Below, in pieces: positions 34,996 through 43,418 of a stretch of 64,000 nt of DNA. Both the position numbers and the translations under genes were made by a program. Below the pieces are notes generated by a model. The model did not search any database and was not told where the DNA came from. It saw nothing but the letters and a program-made list of their open reading frames with translations. Positions within the stretch are counted from its first letter, which is position 1, and each line of letters begins with the position of its first letter. Source of the stretch: Azophilus sp963663395 (lineage in GTDB: Bacteria; Pseudomonadota; Gammaproteobacteria; Pseudomonadales; Azotimanducaceae); contig OY760226.1 of assembly GCA_963663395.1 (NCBI GenBank), positions 1,798,001 to 1,862,000 of the forward strand, given 5' to 3'.

Positions 34996-35670
34996 TCACT
35001 TTCTCATTGGACAGCGGGACCGCTCGCGCACCTCGTTCAGTTGTTCCGGCGTGCCGATGTCCGTCCAGTAACCGTCCCACACCTGCCCGGTGACCCGACC
35101 GCGGACCACGGCATCGAACATGGGCTCGCGCAGGGAAAACGGCTCGACGCGCCGGCCGGCCAGCAGCACCGGGTCGAACAGGGCAAGGCCGCAGTAAACG
35201 TAGTCTTCGCCGCGGCCGGTGACGCGCCCGTCCACCCAGTCGAAATCGCCCCATGCCCGGCGACCGGTTGTGGGCGTCAGCAGCATGTGCATCGACGAAT
35301 TCTCCGGCAGCGATGTGGCGAACCGGGCGAACGGGAAGTCGGTAAAGATGTCGCCCAGCAGAATCAGGAACGGCTCGTTGCCCAGCACCGGCAGGGCGGC
35401 GACGATGCCGCCGCCGGTCTCCAGCAGGGTTTCCTCGGGGCTGTAGTGCACGGCCAGGCCGAACTGCCCGCCGTCACCGGCGTAATCCCTGATCTGGTCG
35501 CCGAGGTGGTGGAGATTGATCACCACGTCGGTTACGCCAGCGCTGCGCAGCCAATCCAGGTGGTAGCCGATGAGGGGTTTCCCGGCAATGGCCTGCATGG
35601 GCTTGGGAACCGTCTGGCTGTGCGCGCCCAGGCGGGTGCCCCGGCCGGCGGCGAGGATCATGGCTTTCAT
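34996..35670 (-). CDS. murU: N-acetylmuramate-1-phosphate uridylyltransferase, C-terminus altered by IS
   Basis: A 224-residue nucleotidyltransferase that makes UDP-MurNAc from MurNAc-1-phosphate in the cell-wall recycling bypass to MurA. It has MILAAGRGTRLG with the nucleotide-binding loop, PKPMQAIAGKPLIGYHL, ETGGGIVAALP, LLGDIFTDFP and YWTDIGTPEQLNEV. Its ATG overlaps the stop of amgK. The last five codons and the stop come from the right end of the IS. Without the IS the frame would read on through GTGCGGCGG and end about 11 residues later at a TAA near 33247. The fold is complete, so activity is probably kept. Confidence 0.9.
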   Translation of the reverse strand: MKAMILAAGRGTRLGAHSQTVPKPMQAIAGKPLIGYHLDWLRSAGVTDVVINLHHLGDQIRDYAGDGGQFGLAVHYSPEETLLETGGGIVAALPVLGNEPFLILLGDIFTDFPFARFATSLPENSSMHMLLTPTTGRRAWGDFDWVDGRVTGRGEDYVYCGLALFDPVLLAGRRVEPFSLREPMFDAVVRGRVTGQVWDGYWTDIGTPEQLNEVRERSRCPMRK

Positions 35671-36641
35671 GAAGCGTCGAACGCCCTTCGTGCCTGGGGT
35701 ATGAGGCCGGTCAGCCAGTTCCCAAGATGCCGGGTTTCGCGATAGGACGCGCAGATCCGGGTCGCCGACTCCAGGACCGGGACGATGTAGCGCATGTGGC
35801 CGGGCTTGCCGTCGCGCAGCTTGAGCCGCGCGAAAATGCCGATGGCCTTGAACTGCCGTTGCAGGCCGGTCAGGTCCAGGGCTCTCGACAGCGCATCGTC
35901 GTCGAACGGGAACCGGGACCTGCCACGGTAGTAGCGCTGCCAGCGGCGCCGCTCGCCGTCGCCGAAGTCGTGGTAACAGTCCCACAACAGGCAGGCCAGA
36001 TCGTAGGTCGCGGGGCCGATCAGGGCGTCCTGAAAGTCGACGATGCCGAGGCCTCCGTCAGGCCCCACCAGGAGATTGCGGCAGTGGTAGTCGCGATGAA
36101 TCAGGCACTGGGGCTGGCCGAGGGCGTTGTCGATCAGCGTCTCGAACGCCTCGCAGGCGGCTGCCGGCAGTGGCTCGTCGAGCAGGGCGCCCAGGAACCA
36201 CTCGACGAAGATGCCCAGTTCGTCGCGGAAGCGGGATTCCAGGTAGGGCGGGATGTCGGGCGCATCGGTGCGTTGCAATGCCACGAGATTGTCGATGGCA
36301 ACCGCGAGGGCCGAGTCCTGCACAGGGGTGCCGTAGACATCTTCCAGGTGCCGGCCTCCCAGGTCGCTGAGCAGAAAAAATCCCTTGTCCATGTTCAACG
36401 CGACGATAGACGGTACCGGCAGCCCCTGCTCGGCGAGGAGTTTCTGCACGGCGACGAACGCATCGTTGCGCTCCAGGTCCGGCGGTGAATCCATGACGAC
36501 GAGGCTCTCCGGCCCATGTTGGGAGGCGTTCAGCAATACCCGGTAGAAGCGCCGGTTGCTCGCTTCCACAAGTAGCGGTTCGATTGCCGAAACGGCTGCG
36601 TCCAGGCTGGATTCAACCCATTGCGAAAGCGAGGAGTGCAT
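35667..36641 (-). CDS. amgK: N-acetylmuramate/N-acetylglucosamine anomeric kinase
   Basis: A 324-residue aminoglycoside-phosphotransferase-fold kinase. The catalytic loop is LIHRDYHCRNLL and the metal motif is IVDFQDALIGPATYDL. AmgK phosphorylates MurNAc at the anomeric carbon, feeding MurU, and the two genes overlap by 4 bp here. The pair lies divergent from lptD, the arrangement known from pseudomonads. Assignment rests on fold, gene pairing and location, not on a unique motif. Confidence 0.88.
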   Translation of the reverse strand: MHSSLSQWVESSLDAAVSAIEPLLVEASNRRFYRVLLNASQHGPESLVVMDSPPDLERNDAFVAVQKLLAEQGLPVPSIVALNMDKGFFLLSDLGGRHLEDVYGTPVQDSALAVAIDNLVALQRTDAPDIPPYLESRFRDELGIFVEWFLGALLDEPLPAAACEAFETLIDNALGQPQCLIHRDYHCRNLLVGPDGGLGIVDFQDALIGPATYDLACLLWDCYHDFGDGERRRWQRYYRGRSRFPFDDDALSRALDLTGLQRQFKAIGIFARLKLRDGKPGHMRYIVPVLESATRICASYRETRHLGNWLTGLIPQARRAFDAS

Positions 36642-36779
36642 GGCCGGATGGTATCATCGCGGCCGCGCCTGCCGACCGTCCCGGGCTTGCAAGGAACGTC
36701 AATTGCGGATTTGGCTTCGCGAGCGCCGAGCGGCCATGTCAGTCGTTTGCTTTATCCGAATGTTGGAGTCGAGTTTCCC

Positions 36780-39272
36780 GTGTGCCGTACCGCCCGGTTG
36801 TTGAAGTCGGAGACCTGGGGGCGGCGCAGGGCGCCCGGAGCGGGCGCAATCTGCCTGCTGATGTTGCTGCCCGGCCTTCTTCTTGCCGGGGAGGATAAGG
36901 GTTCGCGATCCGGGGACGAGCGGCCGCGGGAACTCAGCGCGCGCCTGCAGACCGTTGCCGCGTGGAGCGCCGAGCGGTCGCCGGCCGCTACCTACTGGGT
37001 CGACCGCAGCGACCTCACCAAGGCGGAGCAACGCGGCCTGCCGACGCATTGCAGCGGCCGCTACCTGCTGCCGCCGTTGCCCCATCCGGAAGATGTCGAC
37101 GACGACGCCATGCCCATCGAGGGGGAAGCGGATGCCGTCGACTACGAGGCGGAGGGAGACATCACCCTGGAAGGCGATGTCATCCTCACCCAGGGCAACC
37201 GCACCATCCGCTCGGATCGCGCCGTACTTGGCCAGGAAAGCCGTGAGGGGTTGCTGGAAGGGGGCGTCACCATCCGCGAGCCGGACCTGTTGATGCAGGG
37301 CATCCGGGCCGAAGTCGACCTCGACCGGGAAACGGCGGTGGTTCACGATGCACAATTCCTGTTGCCCGCGCCGGAACTGCGCGGCAGGGCAGAGTCGGTG
37401 ACGCGGGACGAGGCGGGCAACGTCGTGCTGAAGCGCCAGGTGTTCACCCGCTGCGAACCGGGCAACGACAGCTGGCAGATCACGGCCCGGCACGTGAACC
37501 TGCCCGAGAAGGCGGTGTTCGGCACGGCCCGGCACGCAGTGATCCGCATGAAGGGTGTGCCGGTGCTGTATACCCCCTACATCAAGTTTCCGGTCACCGG
37601 CGACCGCCAGTCCGGCTTTCTCTTTCCCAACTTCCAGTACTCAGGCGAGGACGGCCTGGACCTGTCGGTGCCTTACTACCTGAATCTCGCGCCGAACCAG
37701 GATGCGACGCTCGTCCCCAGAATCGTCACGAAGCGGGGCTACGGCCTGGAAGGCGAATACCGGCACCTGTCGCGGTGGGAGGAAACCACCCTGTCCGGCG
37801 CCATTCTGCCCAGCGACGATCTCTACAACGGCACTCTCGAGCGGGATGACTGGGAACGCCTGCAGACCGCGGGCGCCGACGTGCCGTCGACGTTCGACCC
37901 GGCCGACCGCTGGCTGGTCAACGTCGACCACCGCGGACGGATTGGCCGGTTCGCGTCCAGCATCGATTTCTCGGAAACCAGCGACCGGGACTATTTCAGG
38001 GACCTGGGCTCGGGCCTCGGCGAATCGAGCCGTATCGCGCTGAACCAGTGGGGGCAGATCACCTACCGGACGGGCGGGCTGCTGATGCGTCTGTGGGGGC
38101 AGGCCTTCCAGCGCCTGGACGAGATCGAGCGCAACGAGTACAGGCGGCTGCCGGAACTGGAGATCCTGTACACGGGGCAGGGCCTCGGCCCCCTCGAATA
38201 CGGAGTCTGGGCGACCGGCTCTTCATTCGACCGGAACACGGAGGGAATGCGCGGCATCAACGCGCTGACTGGCGAACGCCTGCACCTCGAACCGCGCCTG
38301 ACGCTGCCCCTGCGCTGGCCGTTCGGTTTCTTCAAGGCGAGCGCTACGTACCGGTATACGGAATACCACCTGAAGTCCGATGCCGGGCCGCTGGACGACG
38401 ACAGCCCGAACCGGGGCATGGCCACCGGCTCCGTGGACGGCGGGTTGATATTCGAGCGCGACCTGGACTGGTTCGACACGCCGCTGGTCCAGACGCTGGA
38501 GCCGCGCGTCTACTATCTTTACCAGGAATACGAAGGCCAGGAAGGCCTGCCGCTGTTCGATGCCAAGACACTCACCGCGGGGTACCTGCAACTGTTCCGA
38601 GAAAATCGTTTCTCGGGTCTCGACCGCATCGGCGACGCCAACCGACTGTCGGCGGGCGTGACCACCCGCTTCTTCGGCCGCGACAGCGGCCGTGAATACC
38701 TGCGGGCAAGCATCGGGCAGATCCTGCACTTCTCCGACCGGCGCGTGGTCCTGCGGGGAAGACAGCAGCCGGACGACCGCCACGATACTTCCGCCATTGC
38801 GGGCGAAATTGCGGGCCGGATTGCCGGGCGCTGGAAACTGGCGGGCAGCCTGGTATGGGATCCCAACGACAACCAGATCGATGAAGCATCCGGCACGTTG
38901 CAGTACCAGCTCGACGGTCGCAGGGTCATCAACCTGGGATATCGCAACCGGCTGCTGCAGGACATCGATCAGACCGACGTTTCATTTTACTGGCCGGTTT
39001 CCGCCCGTTACGCCCTGTACGGCCGCTGGAATCACGACCTGGTCAGCGGGCGAATGATTGAGGGCATCGCCGGAATCGAGTACAACGACTGCTGCTGGCG
39101 CATCAGGCTCCTGTGGCGGCGCTTTCTGGACCAGCCCGCGGCCCGCAGCTTCGAGAACGTCGATGCGGACGAGGGTGTTTTCCTGCAGATCGCGCTGAAG
39201 GGCCTGGCGGGCTTCGGCGGCCGCATGGATTCGGTGCTTCAGCGCGGCATCCGCGGCTACCGGGGGCCGTGA
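36780..39272 (+). CDS. lptD: LPS-assembly outer-membrane protein LptD
   Basis: An outer-membrane beta-barrel of about 830 residues that inserts lipopolysaccharide into the outer leaflet together with LptE. A signal peptide (ICLLMLLPGLLLAGE) is followed by the OstA jellyroll (ITLEGDVILTQGNRTIRSDRA) and the barrel, which ends near the C-terminus with IAGIEYNDCCWRIRLLWRR. Cysteines corresponding to the four that form the required disulfides are present: one in THCSGRY, one in FTRCEPGN and the adjacent pair in NDCCW. The start is uncertain: I give the GTG at 36780; TTG codons at 36798/36801 are alternatives. surA follows. Confidence 0.93.
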   Translation: MCRTARLLKSETWGRRRAPGAGAICLLMLLPGLLLAGEDKGSRSGDERPRELSARLQTVAAWSAERSPAATYWVDRSDLTKAEQRGLPTHCSGRYLLPPLPHPEDVDDDAMPIEGEADAVDYEAEGDITLEGDVILTQGNRTIRSDRAVLGQESREGLLEGGVTIREPDLLMQGIRAEVDLDRETAVVHDAQFLLPAPELRGRAESVTRDEAGNVVLKRQVFTRCEPGNDSWQITARHVNLPEKAVFGTARHAVIRMKGVPVLYTPYIKFPVTGDRQSGFLFPNFQYSGEDGLDLSVPYYLNLAPNQDATLVPRIVTKRGYGLEGEYRHLSRWEETTLSGAILPSDDLYNGTLERDDWERLQTAGADVPSTFDPADRWLVNVDHRGRIGRFASSIDFSETSDRDYFRDLGSGLGESSRIALNQWGQITYRTGGLLMRLWGQAFQRLDEIERNEYRRLPELEILYTGQGLGPLEYGVWATGSSFDRNTEGMRGINALTGERLHLEPRLTLPLRWPFGFFKASATYRYTEYHLKSDAGPLDDDSPNRGMATGSVDGGLIFERDLDWFDTPLVQTLEPRVYYLYQEYEGQEGLPLFDAKTLTAGYLQLFRENRFSGLDRIGDANRLSAGVTTRFFGRDSGREYLRASIGQILHFSDRRVVLRGRQQPDDRHDTSAIAGEIAGRIAGRWKLAGSLVWDPNDNQIDEASGTLQYQLDGRRVINLGYRNRLLQDIDQTDVSFYWPVSARYALYGRWNHDLVSGRMIEGIAGIEYNDCCWRIRLLWRRFLDQPAARSFENVDADEGVFLQIALKGLAGFGGRMDSVLQRGIRGYRGP

Positions 39273-39385
39273 CGGAACGCAGCGGCAGGCCATGCAGCGG
39301 AAACGCCGGCCGTTGGCACCGCGCCTGTGGGTTTGAGGCCTGTCGGGCCCGGCCCCGGACACTGAGTTACCTGAGGAAGGCGACC

Positions 39386-40726
39386 ATGACGCAAGACGGA
39401 AGAAACGTATCGGCACTATCAGGGCCCGGCCGCGGGTCATCGATCCGGGCACTGGCGGCGCTTGCGCTGTGCATCGCTGTTGCCGGAGGCGCCAGGGCCC
39501 AATACGAGGAACTCGACACCATCGTCGCCATCGTCGACGACGACGTGGTGCTGGCATCGGAACTGCTGAGCCGCCTTGACACGGTACAGGACCAGATCGT
39601 GCGCCAGGGCATGGAGGCGCCGCCCCAGGACGTGCTGCTGAGCCAGCTCATGGAGCGGCTGATACTGGAGAACATCCAGGTGCAGCAGGCGATGCGCCGT
39701 GGCGTGGAGATCGACGACGAAACCCTCACCCGCGCGGTGCTGGGTTTCGCCGAGCAGAACGAGATGTCGCTGGAGGAGTTTCAGCAGGCACTGATCGAAG
39801 ACGGCATGGGCTACCGGGAGTTCCGGGAGGACATCCGCCGGGAGATGCTCATCCAGCGCCTGCAGCGCAACATGGTGAACCGCCGCATCACCATCAGCGA
39901 ACAGGACGTGGAGGACCTGCTCGACTCCCCCTATTACCAGCAGTTGCTTTCCGACGAGTACCGGATCGGCCACATTCTGCTCGAGGTCGAGGAAGGCGCG
40001 AACGAGGCCACGGTGGCCGCAGCCCTGGAGGAAGCGCAGAAAATCGTCGCCGACCTGAGGCGCGGCGCCGACTTCAAGGAAACCGCCATCGCGAAATCCG
40101 CGGGCGCCCGGGCGCTCGAAGGCGGCGATCTGGGCTTTCGCCGGGCGGGCGAGTTGCCGAGCCTGTTTGCGGATCAGGTGCTCGCACTCGCGGTCGGGGA
40201 TACCGCCGAGCCGATCCTGAGCCCCAGCGGCTTGCACATCGTGCAACTGCTCGAACGTCGCGGCGCCGGCGTACAGACGGCCGACCAGACCCTGGCGCGC
40301 CACATCCTCGTCCAGCCGTCGGCCATCCGCCTGCCGGCGGAAGCGGAAGCGCTGGTCCGGGACATCCGCGAACAGCTTGTGGACGGCGTGGATTTCTGCG
40401 GGCTGGCGGCAGAGCATTCCGAAGACCCGGGCAGCGCGCTGAACTGCGGCGACCTGGGCTGGAGCACCGGGGAGCAGTTCGTCGAGGCGTTCGTCGAGGC
40501 GATGAACGCCACCCCGACCGGTGAACTGTCCGAACCGTTCGAATCGGCCTACGGCTGGCACGTGCTCGAAGTGCTCGACCGCCGCACCCAGGACATGGGC
40601 GAGGAGGCACGGCGCAACATGGCCATCCAGCTCCTTCACCAGCGGCGCTTCGATGAAGAGTTGCAGAAGTGGCTGAAGGAGATCCGCGACGAGGCCTTCG
40701 TGGAGATCAGGCTCCCTGGCGCCTAG
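39386..40726 (+). CDS. surA: Periplasmic chaperone/peptidyl-prolyl isomerase SurA
   Basis: A 446-residue periplasmic chaperone for outer-membrane proteins such as LptD. A signal peptide ends at ARAQ near residue 35. The SurA N-domain contains IVAIVDDDVVLASEL. Two parvulin domains follow, the first around YRIGHILLEVEE and the second around LARHILVQPSAIRL; GGDLGFRRAGELP and CGDLGWSTGEQF are their matching loops. The ATG at 39386 has GAGGAAGG upstream. It lies 113 bp after lptD and 9 bp before pdxA, the conserved gammaproteobacterial order. Confidence 0.95.
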   Translation: MTQDGRNVSALSGPGRGSSIRALAALALCIAVAGGARAQYEELDTIVAIVDDDVVLASELLSRLDTVQDQIVRQGMEAPPQDVLLSQLMERLILENIQVQQAMRRGVEIDDETLTRAVLGFAEQNEMSLEEFQQALIEDGMGYREFREDIRREMLIQRLQRNMVNRRITISEQDVEDLLDSPYYQQLLSDEYRIGHILLEVEEGANEATVAAALEEAQKIVADLRRGADFKETAIAKSAGARALEGGDLGFRRAGELPSLFADQVLALAVGDTAEPILSPSGLHIVQLLERRGAGVQTADQTLARHILVQPSAIRLPAEAEALVRDIREQLVDGVDFCGLAAEHSEDPGSALNCGDLGWSTGEQFVEAFVEAMNATPTGELSEPFESAYGWHVLEVLDRRTQDMGEEARRNMAIQLLHQRRFDEELQKWLKEIRDEAFVEIRLPGA

Positions 40727-40735
40727 TTCCGGCGA

Positions 40736-41752
40736 ATGCTGGCGATCACACCCGGAGAGCCTGCCGGGGTCGGCCCCGACCTGCTCATCGCGCTTGTTCA
40801 ACGGGAACACCCTTCCAACTGGGTTGCCGTCGGGGACCCCGACATGCTGCGCCAACGGGCCAAGTTGCTCGGTTTACCGCTGAAAATCTGCCCGTCGTCC
40901 ACAGGGCGGGCGGGAGAGTTGCACGTTGCGCCGGTGCCGCTGGCGCGCAGAGCCGTTGCCGGGCAGTTGCATCCGGCCAACGCCGAAAACGTTCTCGAGA
41001 GCCTGCGCGTCGCCACCGAGGGCTGCCTGTCGGGACGGTTTGCCGCCATGGTGACGGGCCCGGTGCAGAAGGCCACCATCATCGATGCCGGCTTCGAGTT
41101 TTCCGGCCACACGGAGTTCCTGCGCGATGCGAGCGGCGCCGCCGATGTGCTGATGCTGCTGGTGGCGGGGCGATTGCGCGTTGCGCTTGCCACGACGCAC
41201 CTGCCGCTCAGGGAAGTTCCCGGCGCGCTGACGGCAGAACGCCTCGAGTCGAAACTCGCCTTGCTGACGAGCGGGCTGCGCGGCCGGTTCGGGATTGCTG
41301 AACCCTGCATCCTGGTCACGGGCCTCAATCCGCACGCCGGTGAAGCGGGGCACCTCGGGCAGGAGGAGATCGAGGTCATCGAGCCGGTTTGCGAGCGATT
41401 TCGCCGGGCGGGCGCCAATGTGGTGGGGCCGCTGCCCGCCGACACGGCCTTCACGCCCCGCCGGCTCGAGGGGGCTGATGCGGTCCTGGCCATGTACCAC
41501 GACCAGGGCTTGCCGGTACTCAAGCATGCCGGGTTCGGCACCGCCGTGAACGTCACCCTGGGCCTGCCCTTCGTGCGCACATCCGTAGACCATGGAACGG
41601 CACTGGACATCGCCGGCACCGGCGCCGCCGACACCGGCAGCCTGGCCGCCGCCCTCTCGCTGGCGGAGGAAATGACGCAGTTCGCCGCGAGACCCGCCGT
41701 GCCGGGCGCCGCTGCGCCGGCTGGCACGGCGCCGGAGCGCACGGAGCAGTGA
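40736..41752 (+). CDS. pdxA: 4-hydroxythreonine-4-phosphate dehydrogenase
   Basis: A 338-residue NAD-dependent enzyme of the pyridoxal-phosphate pathway. It starts ITPGEPAGVGPDLL. The three metal histidines are in FSGHTEFL, GLNPHAGEAG and AMYHDQGLPVLK. TSVDHGTALDIAGTGAAD is the family C-terminal block. A further 20-residue Ala/Pro-rich tail is unremarkable. The stop overlaps the GTG start of rsmA. Confidence 0.95.
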   Translation: MLAITPGEPAGVGPDLLIALVQREHPSNWVAVGDPDMLRQRAKLLGLPLKICPSSTGRAGELHVAPVPLARRAVAGQLHPANAENVLESLRVATEGCLSGRFAAMVTGPVQKATIIDAGFEFSGHTEFLRDASGAADVLMLLVAGRLRVALATTHLPLREVPGALTAERLESKLALLTSGLRGRFGIAEPCILVTGLNPHAGEAGHLGQEEIEVIEPVCERFRRAGANVVGPLPADTAFTPRRLEGADAVLAMYHDQGLPVLKHAGFGTAVNVTLGLPFVRTSVDHGTALDIAGTGAADTGSLAAALSLAEEMTQFAARPAVPGAAAPAGTAPERTEQ

Positions 41753-42528
41753 GAGCCCGCAAGCGCTTCGGCCAGCATTTCCTCACCGATGCGTCCGTCC
41801 TGGCGCGCACGCTGGAATGCATCAGTCCGCGGGCCACCGACCGCCTGCTGGAAATCGGGCCCGGCCGCGGCGCCCTTACCGAGTTGCTGCATGGTGCGGC
41901 GGGTCGGTTCGTGGCCATCGAGATCGACCGGGACCTTGCCGCGATGCTTCGCGCCCGCTTTCCGGGGCTGGAACTGGTCGTTGCAGATGTACTGAAGTTC
42001 GAGTTCACGGAACTCGGCACCGATTCCCCCTGGCGCATCGCGGGCAACCTGCCTTACAACATCAGCACGCCGCTGCTCATCAAGCTGTTGACGTCGAACC
42101 TGCCCATCGGGGACATGCACTTCATGCTCCAGAAAGAACTGGCCGAGCGGATGGACGGCGAACCCGGCACCAAGGCCTGGGGTCGCCTCTCGGTGCTGGT
42201 GCAGTATCACTGCACGGTCGAGATGCTGTTCGATGTGGAGCCGACGAGCTTTTCGCCGCCGCCGCAGGTGCGGTCTTCCATGGTGCGGTTGACGCCGCGC
42301 GCGGATCCCCTCCCTGTGTCCAGCCGGGCGCACCTGGATGCGGTGTTGCGCACCGCGTTTTCCGCCCGCCGCAAGCGTCTCGACAACGCGCTGAAGGCGC
42401 TGCCGGTCGACTGGGACCGTGCCGGGGTGGATACGGCGGTTCGGCCCGACCAACTCTCGGTCGGCGACTATGTACGCATCGCCAACGCGGTACGTTATAC
42501 CGATGAATCCGCCGGGGGCGGGGCCTGA
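41749..42528 (+). CDS. rsmA: 16S rRNA (A1518/A1519) dimethyltransferase
   Basis: A 259-residue KsgA-type methyltransferase that dimethylates two adenosines near the 3' end of 16S rRNA. The motifs are RKRFGQHFLTD, the SAM-binding LEIGPGRGALTE, and the catalytic AGNLPYNISTPLL. It starts at a GTG overlapping the pdxA stop (GTGA) and ends overlapping the ATG of apaH (TGATG). Confidence 0.96.
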   Translation: MRARKRFGQHFLTDASVLARTLECISPRATDRLLEIGPGRGALTELLHGAAGRFVAIEIDRDLAAMLRARFPGLELVVADVLKFEFTELGTDSPWRIAGNLPYNISTPLLIKLLTSNLPIGDMHFMLQKELAERMDGEPGTKAWGRLSVLVQYHCTVEMLFDVEPTSFSPPPQVRSSMVRLTPRADPLPVSSRAHLDAVLRTAFSARRKRLDNALKALPVDWDRAGVDTAVRPDQLSVGDYVRIANAVRYTDESAGGGA

Positions 42529-43355
42529 TGGCCACCTACGCCATCGGGGACATTCAGGGCTGTCATGCGGAATTCGAGGACCTTCTGGATGCGGTCTCTT
42601 TCGACGCCGCGCACGACCGGCTGTGGCTCCTGGGAGACCTTGTCAACCGTGGCCCGGAATCGCGGAAGGTCATGGAACTGGTGATGTCTCTCGAAGGCCG
42701 CACGATCACCGTGCTCGGCAATCACGACCTGCATTTCATGGCCATCCACTACGGCGGGCACTCGCCCGTCAACAGCGACACGTTTCACGACCTGCTTGCC
42801 GCGCCGAATGTGGACGAGGTGGCAGACTGGCTGCGGCGCCAGCGTTTTTTCCATGCGGATGCTTCCCTCGGCTATGCCATGGCGCACGCGGGCCTCCCTC
42901 CCCGCTGGACGCTGCAGCAGGCGCAAGCCCGTTCGCGGGAGTTGATGGCGGTGCTGCAGGGCAGCGACCACGTCACCTATTTCCGCGAAATGTACGGCAA
43001 TGTTCCCGACCGGCTTTCGGAAGGTCTGGTTGGCATGGATCGCTGGCGGATTCTCACGAACTTCTTCACCCGCATGCGTCTCATCGACGGGGATGGCCGG
43101 CTGAACTTCAAGCACAAGGGCTCCCTGGCCGAAGCCCCGGCCGGCTGGTCTCCGTGGTACGAATTGATCACCGACGAACCGGAAGGCCTGCGGCTGCTGT
43201 TCGGCCACTGGGCCGCGCTGGAGGGCGAAACGGGCAGGGCGGACATCATCGCGCTGGACACCGGCTGCGTCTGGGGGCGCGACCTGACGGCGCTGTGCCT
43301 GGAGACTGGAGAGTTGACGAGTGTGCCGGCGTTTGATCACGGAAGTGCGAACTGA
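42528..43355 (+). CDS. apaH: Diadenosine tetraphosphatase
   Basis: A 275-residue symmetrical Ap4A hydrolase. The phosphoesterase motifs are GDIQGCHAEFEDLL, LLGDLVNRGPESRKVM, LGNHDLHFMAI and MAHAGLPPRW. Its ATG overlaps the rsmA stop by one base. ApaH clears Ap4A and decaps Np4-capped RNA in E. coli. The gene order is standard, and cca follows after 63 bp. Confidence 0.96.
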   Translation: MATYAIGDIQGCHAEFEDLLDAVSFDAAHDRLWLLGDLVNRGPESRKVMELVMSLEGRTITVLGNHDLHFMAIHYGGHSPVNSDTFHDLLAAPNVDEVADWLRRQRFFHADASLGYAMAHAGLPPRWTLQQAQARSRELMAVLQGSDHVTYFREMYGNVPDRLSEGLVGMDRWRILTNFFTRMRLIDGDGRLNFKHKGSLAEAPAGWSPWYELITDEPEGLRLLFGHWAALEGETGRADIIALDTGCVWGRDLTALCLETGELTSVPAFDHGSAN

Positions 43356-43418
43356 CTGTACTGAGCCAACTGGAATGGCGGTAGGCGGCCGTTTGCACAC
43401 GTATAGAATGCGACGGTC

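Larger units (their letters stand above)
33281..35013 (+). mobile_element. Insertion sequence with rve-type transposase, 1733 bp
   Basis: The left end reads TGTCCAACGCGAGATGAGGG and the right end, on the other strand, TGTCCAATGAGAAAGTGAGGG, giving imperfect terminal inverted repeats of about 25 bp. A second copy of the left repeat (TCCAACGCGAAGTGAGGGTG) lies 35 bp inside, at 33318. It carries one transposase gene and a 377-bp non-coding tail. I see no short target duplication. Removing it joins the murU frame to the rpe upstream region in frame. The IS family is uncertain (IS481- or ISNCY/IS1202-like). Confidence 0.82.

Noticed and set aside
36584..36898. Separate small gene upstream of lptD
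   Set aside because: The frames here are GC-driven overlaps of the amgK start and lptD leader, with no domain and no ribosome site.
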